Origin: Nitrospira sp.
GTDB lineage: Bacteria > Nitrospirota > Nitrospiria > Nitrospirales > Nitrospiraceae
Assembly: GCA_035968315.1 (NCBI GenBank)
Contig: JAVYIN010000008.1
Coordinates: 1 to 64,000, forward strand
Reading direction: 5' to 3'
DNA: 64,000 nucleotides
The position numbers and the translations under genes are program-made. Shown piece by piece: positions 26,325 through 36,152 of the stretch. Below the pieces are notes generated by a model that searched no databases, was not told where the DNA came from, and worked only from the letters and a program-made list of their open reading frames with translations. Positions within the stretch are counted from its first letter, which is position 1, and every line of letters starts with the position of its first letter.

Positions 26325-28016
26325 ATGGAAAAGCGCGTCGTGGTTTTCTTGGTCCTCTCCCTTGTCATCATCTTCGGGTATGAATACGCCCTCAAGGAAT
26401 TGGGATTGATCCCGGCGGTGTCCTCTGTTGAAGAAACTGCACCAGCTCCCGGAGACGATCAAGGATCTCGTCCTGCACCGGCGGTCAATGCCCAAGCGCC
26501 TGTCGCCTCTTCCGGTCAGCCTCTTTCGGCCTCCTCAGGCGAATCGCGAGCGCAGGAAGCGGCCATGCAGCCGATCGCAACGGACGAGCTTGTCGAGATA
26601 GAAACCGACTTGTACCGGGCCAAATTCTCGCCTCACGGAGGCGTGCTGACAAGCTGGGAACTTAAACGGTATCAGAATTCAACGACGGACCAAACGGCCG
26701 TTCAATTAGTCCGGCAAGGGGCAAAATTCGCCGGACCGTTAACGGTCGTCACCGGTGATCCGGCCCTGACCAAGTCATTGGTCAATGGTTTGTATACGGT
26801 CGAGAAGGATTTCACCTCCTTGGATCAGGCTCATCCCGTCGGACATTTGACCGTCCGCTATCAAGATGAGTCTCAAAACATTTTCCTCGAAAAGCAGCTG
26901 ACCTTTCATTCCAATAGCTACCTCGTCGATATCCAAGTCAAAACTACTGGACTCGACGGGACCGTCAATCTAGGCTTAGGCACCAATTTTGGCATCGTGG
27001 AATGGGGCGATGGCATGATCGGCCAAATTGGATCGGCTGTTCTGGTGGATGGGAAAGTCGAAAAAGAAGCCCCTGAGTCTGAGACCGAACGGAGCGGCAA
27101 TATTCAATGGCTCGCGCTCCAAGACAAATATTTTCTGTCGGTATTAATTCCCAAGCAGGCCTCGACCGTCTTGGTCAAGAAGGAAGGCGATAAACTTATT
27201 TCGGCCGCCGTCAAAATACCGGTGACCCCATCAGGATCCACATTGGCCCTCCAGCTGTATGCTGGCCCGAAAGAATATGACACCTTGCAGGCCTTGCAAC
27301 TAGGGCTTGAGGACACGATCGACTTCGGATGGTTCATCTTTGGCAGTTGGAGCGTCGTCAAAGCCATTGCGAAGCCCATTTTTTATGTCCTGCGTTTTAT
27401 CAACGAGTACACCCACAATTACGGCGTCACTATCATCCTGTTGACCATGGCGATCAAGGCGCTCTTTGTCCCCCTGCAATTCAAGAGCTATAAATCGATG
27501 AAACAGATGCAGGTGATTCAGCCCAAGGTTCTGGCGGTTCAGGAAAAATACAAGGACGACCGGGATCGCCTGAACAAAGAGCTGATCAAGCTTTACCGTG
27601 ATCATAAGGTGAATCCGGTGGGTGGCTGCCTTCCGATGGTGTTGCAGATGCCGGTGTTTGTCGCGCTCTTTAATATTCTCTATATGACGATCGACCTCCG
27701 GCAGTCGCCTTTTATCGGCTGGATTACCGATCTTTCGCTTCAAGACCCCTATTACGTGATGCCGATCATCATGGGTGTCACGATGGTGGTGCAGCAAAAG
27801 ATTACGCCCACCACGATGGATCCCACGCAGGCGAAGATCATGCTGATGCTTCCCGCGTTCATGACTTTTTTGTTCATCAATTTTCCTGCCGGTTTGGTCT
27901 TGTATTGGCTGACCAACAATGTGCTCACAATTTCTCAGCAGGTCATCACCGATCGAGTCATCTTTGCGAATAAGCCTGTCTTGCACGATGCGAGTGAGTC
28001 ACCATCCAAGCGTTGA
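26325..28016 (+). CDS. yidC: Membrane protein insertase YidC
   Basis: 563 residues. An N-terminal transmembrane helix (VVVFLVLSLVIIFGYEYAL) is followed by an Ala/Pro-rich linker, the large beta-fold periplasmic domain (about 85-320) and the conserved insertase core with five helices. The core has FINEYTHNYGVTIILLTM, the cytoplasmic hairpin rich in Lys and Arg, and NILYMTIDLRQSPF. This is the Gram-negative layout. YidC inserts and folds inner-membrane proteins alone or with SecYEG. It follows yidD and precedes mnmE. Confidence 0.97.
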   Translation: MEKRVVVFLVLSLVIIFGYEYALKELGLIPAVSSVEETAPAPGDDQGSRPAPAVNAQAPVASSGQPLSASSGESRAQEAAMQPIATDELVEIETDLYRAKFSPHGGVLTSWELKRYQNSTTDQTAVQLVRQGAKFAGPLTVVTGDPALTKSLVNGLYTVEKDFTSLDQAHPVGHLTVRYQDESQNIFLEKQLTFHSNSYLVDIQVKTTGLDGTVNLGLGTNFGIVEWGDGMIGQIGSAVLVDGKVEKEAPESETERSGNIQWLALQDKYFLSVLIPKQASTVLVKKEGDKLISAAVKIPVTPSGSTLALQLYAGPKEYDTLQALQLGLEDTIDFGWFIFGSWSVVKAIAKPIFYVLRFINEYTHNYGVTIILLTMAIKALFVPLQFKSYKSMKQMQVIQPKVLAVQEKYKDDRDRLNKELIKLYRDHKVNPVGGCLPMVLQMPVFVALFNILYMTIDLRQSPFIGWITDLSLQDPYYVMPIIMGVTMVVQQKITPTTMDPTQAKIMLMLPAFMTFLFINFPAGLVLYWLTNNVLTISQQVITDRVIFANKPVLHDASESPSKR

Positions 28017-28071
28017 GGGAATGGCGATAGCGGAGACCCTTGAGCATAACTTCTGGATGTGAGGCACGACC

Positions 28072-29511
28072 ATGGCATACGGAGGGGGGCCTGATGATAC
28101 AATCTGTGCCATTGCCACACCGGTCGGCGAGGGTGGTATCGGAATTGTCCGACTGAGCGGGACGGATTCCATCCCCATTGCCGCTCGATTTATCCGGCTT
28201 CGGTCGGAGGTTCCGATCGGCTCACTTTCGACTCATTCGCTTCATCTTGCGGACATTATTCGCCCCCAGCCTTCTTCCCATCCCAGCCAGACGTGTACGG
28301 GCCACGATGCCATCATCGACGAAGCTTTCGTGGTCTATATGAAAGCCCCCCGATCCTATACAGGCGAAGATGTCGTTGAAATTCATTGCCATGGCAATCG
28401 CCGCATCTGCGCGATGATTTGCGACGCGGCACTCTCGGCCGGATGCCGCCTGGCCCAGCCAGGTGAGTTTACCAAGCGCGCATTTCTCAATGGCAAGATG
28501 GATCTCTCTCAGGCTGAAGCGGTCCTCGACACGATTAGAGCGACTTCGGAAGAAGGGTTGAAGGTCGCACAGCGCCATCTACGAGGCGATTTAGGGAAAG
28601 AGGTTGGACGGTTACGCGAACAACTTCTCGCGCTGCTGGCCCATATCGAGGCCGGCATCGATTTTGTGGAAGAAGATATCAGTTTCGTGGAACGCACGGA
28701 GCTGCTGGATACTCTGGCAGACACTCAGGTGGTCATCCTCCGCGCCCTGAATACCGCTAAAACCGGGCGTTTGCTTCGGGAGGGTGCACGGGTGGTGATT
28801 GCGGGCCGGCCCAATGTTGGAAAATCGAGCCTCTTGAATGCGCTGTTGCGCGAACGGCGCGCGATCGTGTCCTCCATTCCCGGTACCACCCGCGACATGA
28901 TTGAGGAGTCGATGGAGGTTGACGGAATTCAAATCTCCTTGATCGACACAGCCGGAATTCGCAACACGGTCGATCCCCTCGAACAAGAGGGCATTCATCG
29001 CACCTGGAATGCGCTCCATGACGCGGACCTCATTATCACTCTGTTCGATGCGACGTCTCCCCCGGAGGAATCCTTCGAGATGGAGCCGTATTGCCTGTTC
29101 CAAGAGCGGGCGATTCCTGTTTTAAATAAGGTGGATCTCCTGCTACCTGAACAACGAATGTCCTTACAACAACGGCTGTCCGATATCTTGGGACACCTAC
29201 CCATTTGTGTTTCAACGATGAGCGGAGAAGGCCTCGATTCTTTGCGCCATCAGCTACGCTCTCGAGTCTTACCCGATTATCTCGAGTCTTCCGAAGGGGT
29301 CATGATTACAAATGTTCGTCATCAGGATGCGCTTGTGCGATCAAATGACGCGCTCACTCAGGCCATCGATTCGGTCAACTCAGGAAGAGAAGCGGAATGT
29401 CTGGCGGTCGACCTCCGTACCGCAGCTGATGCACTTGGTGAGATTACCGGCGTAATTACGTCGGACGAAGTTCTTGATCGCATTTTTTCTGAATTCTGTA
29501 TTGGGAAATAG
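28072..29511 (+). CDS. mnmE: tRNA modification GTPase MnmE
   Basis: 479 residues. The N-terminal folate-binding domain begins with [22 protein letters not shown], a central helical domain surrounds a G domain with P-loop GRPNVGKSS, switch IPGTTRD, DTAG and NKVD, and the C-terminus is the invariant FCIGK whose cysteine is needed for activity. With MnmG it makes the (c)mnm5U34 modification in the wobble position of several tRNAs. It lies between yidC and mnmG; the mnmG start follows after 8 bases. Confidence 0.97.
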   Translation: MAYGGGPDDTICAIATPVGEGGIGIVRLSGTDSIPIAARFIRLRSEVPIGSLSTHSLHLADIIRPQPSSHPSQTCTGHDAIIDEAFVVYMKAPRSYTGEDVVEIHCHGNRRICAMICDAALSAGCRLAQPGEFTKRAFLNGKMDLSQAEAVLDTIRATSEEGLKVAQRHLRGDLGKEVGRLREQLLALLAHIEAGIDFVEEDISFVERTELLDTLADTQVVILRALNTAKTGRLLREGARVVIAGRPNVGKSSLLNALLRERRAIVSSIPGTTRDMIEESMEVDGIQISLIDTAGIRNTVDPLEQEGIHRTWNALHDADLIITLFDATSPPEESFEMEPYCLFQERAIPVLNKVDLLLPEQRMSLQQRLSDILGHLPICVSTMSGEGLDSLRHQLRSRVLPDYLESSEGVMITNVRHQDALVRSNDALTQAIDSVNSGREAECLAVDLRTAADALGEITGVITSDEVLDRIFSEFCIGK

Positions 29512-29519
29512 CGAGACCC

Positions 29520-31406
29520 ATGGCTCAGGCTTTCGATGTTATCGTGGTAGGAGGAGGGCATGCAGGCTGCGAAGCGGCGTTGGCTGCGGCGCGGATGGGC
29601 GCAGACACCTTGCTCTTGACGATGGAGAAGGATCGCATCGCCCAAATGTCGTGCAATCCCGCGGTCGGCGGCATTGCCAAGGGCCACCTGGTAAAGGAGA
29701 TCGATGCACTGGGCGGCGAGATGGGCCGGAATACGGATCGGGCCGGAATTCAATTTCGCTTTATCAATACCAGCAAAGGCCCGGCTGTCCGAGCCTTGCG
29801 CGCCCAATGTGACAAGAAGCTCTACCGTCTCGCCATGCAGGACACGCTGGCCGCACAGGCTCATCTGCGGGTTGCGGAAGGAACGGTCGACCGCCTTCTC
29901 ACCGAGTGCGGCCGTGTGGTGGGCGTTATCACCGGCGCCGGCGAGCGCATTGACGCCAGAGCGGTGATTCTGACATCAGGTACATTCCTTAAGGGTCTTA
30001 TCCATATTGGGATGAGTCATTTCCCGGCCGGACGAGCCGGCGAGGCCTCCGCGGAACACCTGTCCGATTGCATGCGCGACCTTGGATTCGAAGTCGGTCG
30101 ATTGAAAACCGGCACACCGCCGCGCCTCGACAAACACTCCATCGATTTCTCTGTGATGGAGCCGCAGCCCGGCGACGATCCTCCGCCGCCCTTTTCCTAT
30201 CGCACAGAGAAAATCACCACCCCTCAGATTTCATGTCATCTCACATATACAAATTCACGCACGCATGAAATCATCAAAGAGAATCTCGACCGCTCACCAC
30301 TCTACAGCGGCGTCATCGATTCCGTTGGGCCCCGCTACTGTCCATCGATTGAGGACAAGGTGGTTCGATTTGCCGATAAACAGCGGCATCAAATTTTTGT
30401 GGAACCGGAAGGACTGGATACCGACGAGTTTTATCCCAACGGTATTTCAACGAGCCTTCCGGTAGATGTTCAAGCCCAGATTCTCGCCACGATTCCAGGA
30501 CTGGAATCTGCCAAGATATTGAAACCAGGATATGCAATTGAATATGACTATTTCCCACCGCGCCAACTGTTTCCTACGCTTGAAACAAAGCTGATCGCCG
30601 GCCTCTATCATGCCGGACAGATCAATGGGACCTCAGGCTATGAAGAAGCGGCGGCACAGGGAATTATGGCAGGTATCAACGCGGTCTTAAAGCAGAGAGG
30701 GGAGGCCCCTCTCATCCTCGATCGTTCGCAGGCTTATATAGGCGTATTAATTGATGATTTAATTACAAAAGATGCTCGCGAACCCTACCGCATGTTCACG
30801 TCACGAGCCGAGTATCGCCTTTTACTTCGCCATGGCAACGCGGATCTTCGTTTGATGGAGACCGGTTATCAGGTGGGGATCGTCGGACAACGCGACTATG
30901 ACAATCTTCTCAGAAAGCGAGAGGCTATCGTTCAGGAAATAGAGCGGCTCAATACGACCAGACCGAAATCATCCGATGCCATTCAGACGCGCTTGAAAAA
31001 CACACACCTTGAAAACTATTTGACCTCTCATACGTTTGCCCAGCTACTCAAACGGCAGGATTCAACCTATCGCCAACTGCTACATACATTCGATGCGATA
31101 ACGATAGAAGATGATGAAATCATTGAAGAAGTTGAGCTAGAAATTAAATACGAGGGGTATATCAAGAGGCAACTGCAGCAGATCGGTCAGTTTAAAAAAC
31201 TTGAGCAACGATCGATTCCCCAAACATTTGACTACAAAACTATCCCAGGGTTTTCTCGGGAAGTACTCGAAAAATTCGTTCGCGTGAGGCCTTCGACAAT
31301 AGGGCAGGCGTCAAGAATTTCAGGAGTGACCCCGGCATCAATTTCTCTGCTTATTGTGGCACTTGAAAAATTCAAGCGTAATGGGTCACGGTCTGCTCAA
31401 GCATGA
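29520..31406 (+). CDS. mnmG: tRNA uridine-5-carboxymethylaminomethyl modification enzyme MnmG
   Basis: 628 residues. The FAD-binding Rossmann motif [19 protein letters not shown] opens the protein; the two GidA signatures [13 protein letters not shown]-like and the [17 protein letters not shown] region are present, and a helical C-terminal domain binds MnmE. With MnmE it modifies uridine 34 of tRNAs using FAD, NADH and methylene-THF. Base composition becomes noticeably more AT-rich toward its 3' end and stays so through rsmG and parA. Confidence 0.97.
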   Translation: MAQAFDVIVVGGGHAGCEAALAAARMGADTLLLTMEKDRIAQMSCNPAVGGIAKGHLVKEIDALGGEMGRNTDRAGIQFRFINTSKGPAVRALRAQCDKKLYRLAMQDTLAAQAHLRVAEGTVDRLLTECGRVVGVITGAGERIDARAVILTSGTFLKGLIHIGMSHFPAGRAGEASAEHLSDCMRDLGFEVGRLKTGTPPRLDKHSIDFSVMEPQPGDDPPPPFSYRTEKITTPQISCHLTYTNSRTHEIIKENLDRSPLYSGVIDSVGPRYCPSIEDKVVRFADKQRHQIFVEPEGLDTDEFYPNGISTSLPVDVQAQILATIPGLESAKILKPGYAIEYDYFPPRQLFPTLETKLIAGLYHAGQINGTSGYEEAAAQGIMAGINAVLKQRGEAPLILDRSQAYIGVLIDDLITKDAREPYRMFTSRAEYRLLLRHGNADLRLMETGYQVGIVGQRDYDNLLRKREAIVQEIERLNTTRPKSSDAIQTRLKNTHLENYLTSHTFAQLLKRQDSTYRQLLHTFDAITIEDDEIIEEVELEIKYEGYIKRQLQQIGQFKKLEQRSIPQTFDYKTIPGFSREVLEKFVRVRPSTIGQASRISGVTPASISLLIVALEKFKRNGSRSAQA

Positions 31407-31472
31407 TCATCCGTCATAAATTATTGATGACCGTATTCTTGCCCTCTTGACCTCCTTCCCATAATCACGTAA

Positions 31473-32129
31473 TTGTTCCACGTGGAACATGAATTTTCTA
31501 TTTCCTCGCTTCTCGTCGATAGCGCTGCCTCACTCGGCATTTCGATTACTGCAGAACAATCCAAAAGCTTCATGGTCTATTTAGATCAATTGAAGACTTG
31601 GAATAGGACGACGAATTTAACCAGCATCACAGACGATGCTGAAATTGTGATTAAGCATTTCATCGATTCCATTGCCGCTATAAACGCCGTTGACTTTCAT
31701 GTCGGCAGCCTTGTGTGTGATGTAGGAACGGGGGCAGGATTTCCAGGAATCCCACTCAAAATCATGCGACAGGACCTGCGAATGGTCTTAATAGAACCAT
31801 CGAAGAAAAAAGCGTCATTTTTACGATATATTGTTGGGCTGCTCCGCCTTAATCAGATGGATATATTCGAAGGATCTTTGGAGAGTTTTGCAGGTAACTT
31901 CACCGGTAAAGAAAAGGCAGACTATATCCTCGCTCGAGGGATCAAATACGATTTTATTCTTGGCCTGTCACAAGCAATCCTTTCAATGAACGGGAAAATC
32001 ATTCCTTTTCTTTCTATGCCAATTGATCGTACAGGCTTAATCGGTGGAGCAACCTGTGAGAATGAATACTCTTTTGATCTCCCAATGGGCCTTGGGCACC
32101 GAGTCATTGCTTCCATATCAATGATATAG
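31473..32129 (+). CDS. rsmG: 16S rRNA (guanine527-N7) methyltransferase RsmG
   Basis: 218 residues if translation begins at TTG 31473; GTG 31482 is the other candidate. The SAM-binding motif CDVGTGAGFPGIPLKI (about 84-99), the NRTTNLTSI segment and LARGI fit RsmG/GidB, which methylates G527 of 16S rRNA. Its first codons (F-H-V-E-H) are the translation of a parS site, so the start codon and the ParB-binding site overlap. The gene lies between mnmG and parA, the classical position, and a second parS follows it. Confidence 0.93.
   Translation: MFHVEHEFSISSLLVDSAASLGISITAEQSKSFMVYLDQLKTWNRTTNLTSITDDAEIVIKHFIDSIAAINAVDFHVGSLVCDVGTGAGFPGIPLKIMRQDLRMVLIEPSKKKASFLRYIVGLLRLNQMDIFEGSLESFAGNFTGKEKADYILARGIKYDFILGLSQAILSMNGKIIPFLSMPIDRTGLIGGATCENEYSFDLPMGLGHRVIASISMI
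31474..31489. promoter_or_regulatory. parS site 1
   Basis: TGTTCCACGTGGAACA, a perfect 16-bp palindrome identical to the widely conserved ParB/Spo0J-binding site. It overlaps the first codons of rsmG. ParB encoded 1.5 kb downstream should load here and spread. Confidence 0.95.
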
Positions 32130-32146
32130 AGCACCATCACTGTGAA

Positions 32147-32162
32147 TGTTCCACGTGGAACA
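32147..32162. promoter_or_regulatory. parS site 2
   Basis: A second exact TGTTCCACGTGGAACA palindrome, in the gap between rsmG and parA, 29 bases before the parA start codon. Its position could also let ParB affect parAB transcription. Confidence 0.95.
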
Positions 32163-32190
32163 TTCAACCATATCGCGAAAAGGTTAAAGA

Positions 32191-32967
32191 ATGGCGCGTA
32201 TTGTTGCCGTGGCCAACCAAAAAGGAGGCGTTGGGAAAACAACGACTTCCGTTAATTTATCAGCGGCGCTCGCGCTCCAAGGTCAATCAGTTTTATTGAT
32301 TGATCTTGATCCTCAGGGAAATGCCACCAGTGGGGTTGGAATTGATCCACGGTCATTGCAAAGTACTGTCTATACATGTCTTATTAAGCAAGCCAAAGCG
32401 GTCGATGTTGTACATTCTACTGATATTAAAGGACTTTCTGTCATTCCATCCAATGCTGACTTGGCCGGAGCAGAAATAGAACTCGTTGGACTTGATGAGA
32501 GAGAACACTACCTTCGTGACGCCATTCAAGACATTCACGCTCAGTATGATGTCATCATTTTAGATTGCCCACCAGCTCTTGGGGTCTTAACTATCAATGC
32601 CTTGGCAGCTGCAGGCTCGGTCTTAATCCCGGTTCAATGTGAATATTATGCACTTGAAGGGCTGACAAGATTGATCGGGAGCATTGAACGGGTGAAGGAC
32701 GCCATAAATCCCAACCTCTCTATCGAGGGGATTGTGCTGACCATGTTCGATGCTCGCAATAGTTTAGCCCGTCAAGTGTCTGAGCAGGTCCGTGGCCACT
32801 TCGGTGACAAAGTTTATCAATCTGTTATCCCTCGAAACGTCACCTTGGCAGAAGCCCCAAGTTATGGGCGCCCGGGTATCCTGTACAATATGGCCTCATC
32901 CGGTTCTCAGGCCTATCTTTCGCTCGCAAAGGAGTTCATTGCCCATGGAGAAAAAAGCGCTCGGTAG
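32191..32967 (+). CDS. parA: Chromosome partitioning ATPase ParA (Soj)
   Basis: 258 residues. The deviant Walker A motif KGGVGKTTT (residues 11-19), DLDPQGNATSG and DCPPALGVLTINAL identify the chromosomal ParA/Soj type, which lacks the N-terminal DNA-binding domain of long plasmid ParA. ParA dimers bind DNA nonspecifically and move ParB-parS complexes by ATP-driven gradients. It overlaps the start of parB by 23 bases, and a parS site lies just upstream. Confidence 0.97.
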   Translation: MARIVAVANQKGGVGKTTTSVNLSAALALQGQSVLLIDLDPQGNATSGVGIDPRSLQSTVYTCLIKQAKAVDVVHSTDIKGLSVIPSNADLAGAEIELVGLDEREHYLRDAIQDIHAQYDVIILDCPPALGVLTINALAAAGSVLIPVQCEYYALEGLTRLIGSIERVKDAINPNLSIEGIVLTMFDARNSLARQVSEQVRGHFGDKVYQSVIPRNVTLAEAPSYGRPGILYNMASSGSQAYLSLAKEFIAHGEKSAR

Positions 32968-33796
32968 GGGATTGGACGCACTGCTTCCATCAGGAAAATC
33001 ATCGCCTTCTCAGCCACTTGCATCAGATGTACACCAGCTGAGAGTCGATGCGATTGTCCCGAACCGGTATCAACCTCGGCAGATTTTCCATCCTGCTGAG
33101 CTTGCAGAATTGGCTGCCTCAATTAAAGAGAGCGGCTTGCTCCAGCCAATCTTGGTTCGTCGCAAAGGCGATGGAATCTATGAGCTGATCTCAGGAGAGA
33201 GAAGATGGCGCGCGACAAAGGAGGCCGGCCTCGACACGATTCAAGCCGTTGTCAGGAATTGTAGCGACCAAGAGGCCATTCTCTTTGCTCTCGTTGAAAA
33301 TATTCAACGAGAAGATCTGAATCCCATGGAAACGGCTCGGGCCTATGCCAGAATGATGAACGAATTTGGACTTACTCAAGACGGCATTGCTCAAAAAGTG
33401 GGGCGCGATCGATCCTCGGTAGCGAATTCCCTTCGCCTGCTTAATCTTCACCCTGATGTCCAGCAACTGGTTGAATCCGGAGCTCTTTCTGCCGGTCATG
33501 CTAAAGCACTCCTTGGGCTGGCTCTTCCAGAATATCATAATAAATTCGCTAAGATAGTGACAGATAAAGGCCTCTCAGTCAGAGAAACGGAAAAGCTGGT
33601 TGAGACAGCATCCACTGAAAAGCGCCGCGAGAAAAAAGCATTGCCCAACTCTGACTGGTCCGACGTCGAGTCCAGATTACAAAAGCGACTCGGGACTCGC
33701 GTTACCATAGAACCACGCGGCAAAGGCGGAAAAGTCGTCATTCATTATTTCTCCGAACCGGAGCTTGAGGGTCTGATCGAAAACCTCCTTTCCTAA
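32945..33796 (+). CDS. parB: Chromosome partitioning protein ParB (Spo0J)
   Basis: 283 residues from ATG 32945; a longer frame only reads through parA. It begins with MEKKALGRGLDALLP, the usual ParA-stimulating N-terminus. It then has the CTP-binding ParB/Srx domain with ISGERRWRATKEAG, the helix-turn-helix (QDGIAQKVGRDRSSVANSLR) and a C-terminal dimerisation segment. ParB binds parS and slides along DNA as a CTP-dependent clamp. Both parS sites in the window should be its targets. Confidence 0.97.
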   Translation: MEKKALGRGLDALLPSGKSSPSQPLASDVHQLRVDAIVPNRYQPRQIFHPAELAELAASIKESGLLQPILVRRKGDGIYELISGERRWRATKEAGLDTIQAVVRNCSDQEAILFALVENIQREDLNPMETARAYARMMNEFGLTQDGIAQKVGRDRSSVANSLRLLNLHPDVQQLVESGALSAGHAKALLGLALPEYHNKFAKIVTDKGLSVRETEKLVETASTEKRREKKALPNSDWSDVESRLQKRLGTRVTIEPRGKGGKVVIHYFSEPELEGLIENLLS

Positions 33797-33963
33797 CAGC
33801 CGCCCCCAAACATTTTTCTGTCACCCAGGCATGGAAATGCATATTTCTTGTCTTTCTGTAAAATAACGCTAAATATCTTCCCTAGACACTCCGATACAGC
33901 TCCTAACAAGAGCCAACCCATTCACCCTATGTATTCGGAATAGCCAGAGGAGGAGCATCGATT

Positions 33964-34464
33964 ATGTGGAAATCAGACAAGCAAGACGGGAAGCGTCCGA
34001 TGGGGGAGGAAATGGAAGTCGAAGACTCCAATAGTAATTCCACCCCGACCAGACAAGAAACCGCCGAAGATGTCAGTGCATTCGTGGGAAAGGGCGTTGA
34101 GTTCAAGGGAACGATTTCCTACAACGGCACCGTACGCATCGACGGATTCCTTGATGGCGAAATCCATACGGAAGGCGTGCTACTCGTCGGCGAAGAAGCC
34201 GTCATTACTGCCAAAGTCACGGCCGGCACCATTGTGTGCAAGGGCAAAATCACTGGCGATGTCGTGGCAAAAGAAAAGGTCAAGCTCCGGGCTCCCGCGA
34301 TTGTCAGCGGCGGTATCAAGACGCCGATGCTCTCGATCGAAGAGGGCGTGCTCTTCAACGGAACCCTGGAAATGAGCCAAGGAATCAGGGAAGTGCCGCG
34401 CGACATCCCTGCCCACCCAGTGGGCATGTCCAATCAGGGCGGACTGAAGCGCGTGAATGGTTGA
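33964..34464 (+). CDS. Bactofilin 1
   Basis: 166 residues. A charged N-terminal tail (1-45) precedes the bactofilin (DUF583) beta-helix, which has regular hydrophobic repeats, for example VRIDGFLDGEIHTEGVLLVGEEA and IVCKGKITGDVVAKEKV (about 47-150). Bactofilins polymerise into nucleotide-free filaments that scaffold envelope or chromosome-segregation proteins. It starts 167 bases after parB on the same strand and is followed by a second bactofilin. Start ATG 33964 has AGAGGAGGAG upstream. Confidence 0.93.
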   Translation: MWKSDKQDGKRPMGEEMEVEDSNSNSTPTRQETAEDVSAFVGKGVEFKGTISYNGTVRIDGFLDGEIHTEGVLLVGEEAVITAKVTAGTIVCKGKITGDVVAKEKVKLRAPAIVSGGIKTPMLSIEEGVLFNGTLEMSQGIREVPRDIPAHPVGMSNQGGLKRVNG

Positions 34465-34507
34465 TTTTAGCTAATAAGTTTCACGTAAGCATAGCCTGAT
34501 CCCGTTG

Positions 34508-34551
34508 CTCATCGGGGCGCCATTCTTGCTGTTTTTTGACGCCCCGATGAG
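34508..34551. repeat. Strong hairpin between the two bactofilin genes
   Basis: A perfect 12-bp stem (CTCATCGGGGCG with CGCCCCGATGAG) around a 20-base loop containing a T6 run. There is no T-tract after the stem, so it may be an attenuator, an mRNA-stability element or a weak terminator between bactofilin 1 and 2. Confidence 0.6.
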
Positions 34552-34586
34552 TTGACCGCAGCCATGAGAAAGGTCTACATCATCGT

Positions 34587-35033
34587 ATGTGGGCACTCGG
34601 CGACAGAAAAGCCTCACCGGAAAACGAAGACGACAACTTTACCTTTCTAGGAAGGGGCGTCGAGTTTAAAGGCGTGGTCACCTTCGACGGTACCGTGCGC
34701 GTCGACGGCCGCCTTGAAGGAGAGATTCATACCACGGGGATGCTTATCGTCGGGGAATACGCCGTCATCAAAGGGATCATTTCCGCCGGCGTATTGATGA
34801 CCAGTGGAAAAATCCAAGGAACCGTGACAGCCGCTGAAAAAATACAAATCCTCAAGCAGGGGGTCTTAATCGGAGACATCCGAACCCCGGCGATCTCCAT
34901 CGAAGACGGAGCCCATTTCCATGGGATGTGCGACATGGGAGCTCACAAGTGGGTGGACGAACCATTACAGCCAGCCAAAAATGTCCATGATCTCACCCTT
35001 CACCGAAATAAAGTGCGGACTCCAGACCTCTAG
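34587..35033 (+). CDS. Bactofilin 2
   Basis: 148 residues with the same beta-helix pattern as bactofilin 1 (FLGRGVEFKGVVTFDGTVRV, GEIHTTGMLIVGEYAVIKG). Its N-terminal tail is shorter and its C-terminal tail differs (VDEPLQPAKNVHDLTL). The two are clear paralogues, probably a tandem duplication that diverged, and could co-polymerise. The gene is followed 36 bases later by mnmA. Confidence 0.92.
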   Translation: MWALGDRKASPENEDDNFTFLGRGVEFKGVVTFDGTVRVDGRLEGEIHTTGMLIVGEYAVIKGIISAGVLMTSGKIQGTVTAAEKIQILKQGVLIGDIRTPAISIEDGAHFHGMCDMGAHKWVDEPLQPAKNVHDLTLHRNKVRTPDL

Positions 35034-35069
35034 CCCTTTCAGCTCCTAGCCAGTACAATAGCTCCCACT

Positions 35070-36152
35070 ATGGCACGCCCAACGGTTCTCCTCGGCATGA
35101 GCGGAGGAGTCGATAGTTCTGTCGCCGCGCTTCTCCTGGTTCGCCAAGGCTACGAGGTCCATGGCGTCACCCTCCAGGTGTGGGAGCACGAAGATGAGAC
35201 CGTCGCGGCCTCCAAGCGATGGGAAGAGCGAGGTTGCTGCAAAGTGGGCATTGCCCGCTATGTCGCACAGAAACTGAACATCCCTCATGAGCTCGTCGAT
35301 TCACGGGAGCAATTCCGTGCTGCGGTCATAAACGATTTCGTATCCGGGTACGCCAACGGCACCACACCCAATCCCTGTGTCCGCTGCAATGAACGAGTCA
35401 AACTCCGGCAACTCATCGAACTGGCTGATGCCAAAGGCATTGCCTACGTCGCAACCGGCCATTATGCACAAATCGCCTCTGAGCAAGGCCGGACGATCCT
35501 TAAGCGCGGCGCGGATCCGAAAAAAGACCAGAGCTATTTTCTCTATCGCATTCAACCATCTTGGATGTCCAGGCTCCTGTTTCCAGTCGGCATGATGAAC
35601 AAGACAGCCGTCTGGGAGCGATCAGAAGAACTCGGACTCCCGACGGAGGAACTTCGTGAAAGCCAGGAAATCTGCTTTGTGAGCACCGGAGACTACCGGA
35701 CATTTCTACAAACGGAAATTCCCACGGCCAAGAATCCAGGTCTCTTTGTCGACCAGGATGGAAAACCACTTGGAACACATCAAGGCATCGCCTTCTATAC
35801 ACCAGGCCAACGCCGCGGCCTCGGCGTCTCATCGGGTCAACGCCTCTACGTTCAACGGGTTCAGCCCGAGAACAACACGGTTGTCCTGGGACCAGACGAC
35901 GCCCTCCTCAGCTCGGCCTGTACCGTGGCCGATCTCAATGTGCTTGACCCGATGCTGCATGCACATTCGGCTCTGGTAGAGGCCAAACTCCGCTACGCGA
36001 CTCCAGCGACTCCCGCGACCATCCAACCGAGTGGTCCCAGCTCTCTCACCATACAATTCCACACACCACAACGAGCCATCAGTCCAGGACAATCGGCCGT
36101 CTTTTATCATGGAAACCAAGTCCTTGGAGGCGGTATTATCCAAACCGTCTAA
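35070..36152 (+). CDS. mnmA: tRNA-specific 2-thiouridylase MnmA
   Basis: 360 residues. PP-loop GMSGGVDSSVAA at the N-terminus, the catalytic cysteine in NPCVRCNERVK, the second cysteine in SQEICFV and the DQSYFLY motif define MnmA. It adds sulfur at C2 of uridine 34 in tRNA-Lys, -Glu and -Gln, acting on the same nucleotide as MnmE/MnmG encoded 4 kb upstream. Start ATG 35070 follows the second bactofilin by 36 bases. Confidence 0.96.
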   Translation: MARPTVLLGMSGGVDSSVAALLLVRQGYEVHGVTLQVWEHEDETVAASKRWEERGCCKVGIARYVAQKLNIPHELVDSREQFRAAVINDFVSGYANGTTPNPCVRCNERVKLRQLIELADAKGIAYVATGHYAQIASEQGRTILKRGADPKKDQSYFLYRIQPSWMSRLLFPVGMMNKTAVWERSEELGLPTEELRESQEICFVSTGDYRTFLQTEIPTAKNPGLFVDQDGKPLGTHQGIAFYTPGQRRGLGVSSGQRLYVQRVQPENNTVVLGPDDALLSSACTVADLNVLDPMLHAHSALVEAKLRYATPATPATIQPSGPSSLTIQFHTPQRAISPGQSAVFYHGNQVLGGGIIQTV

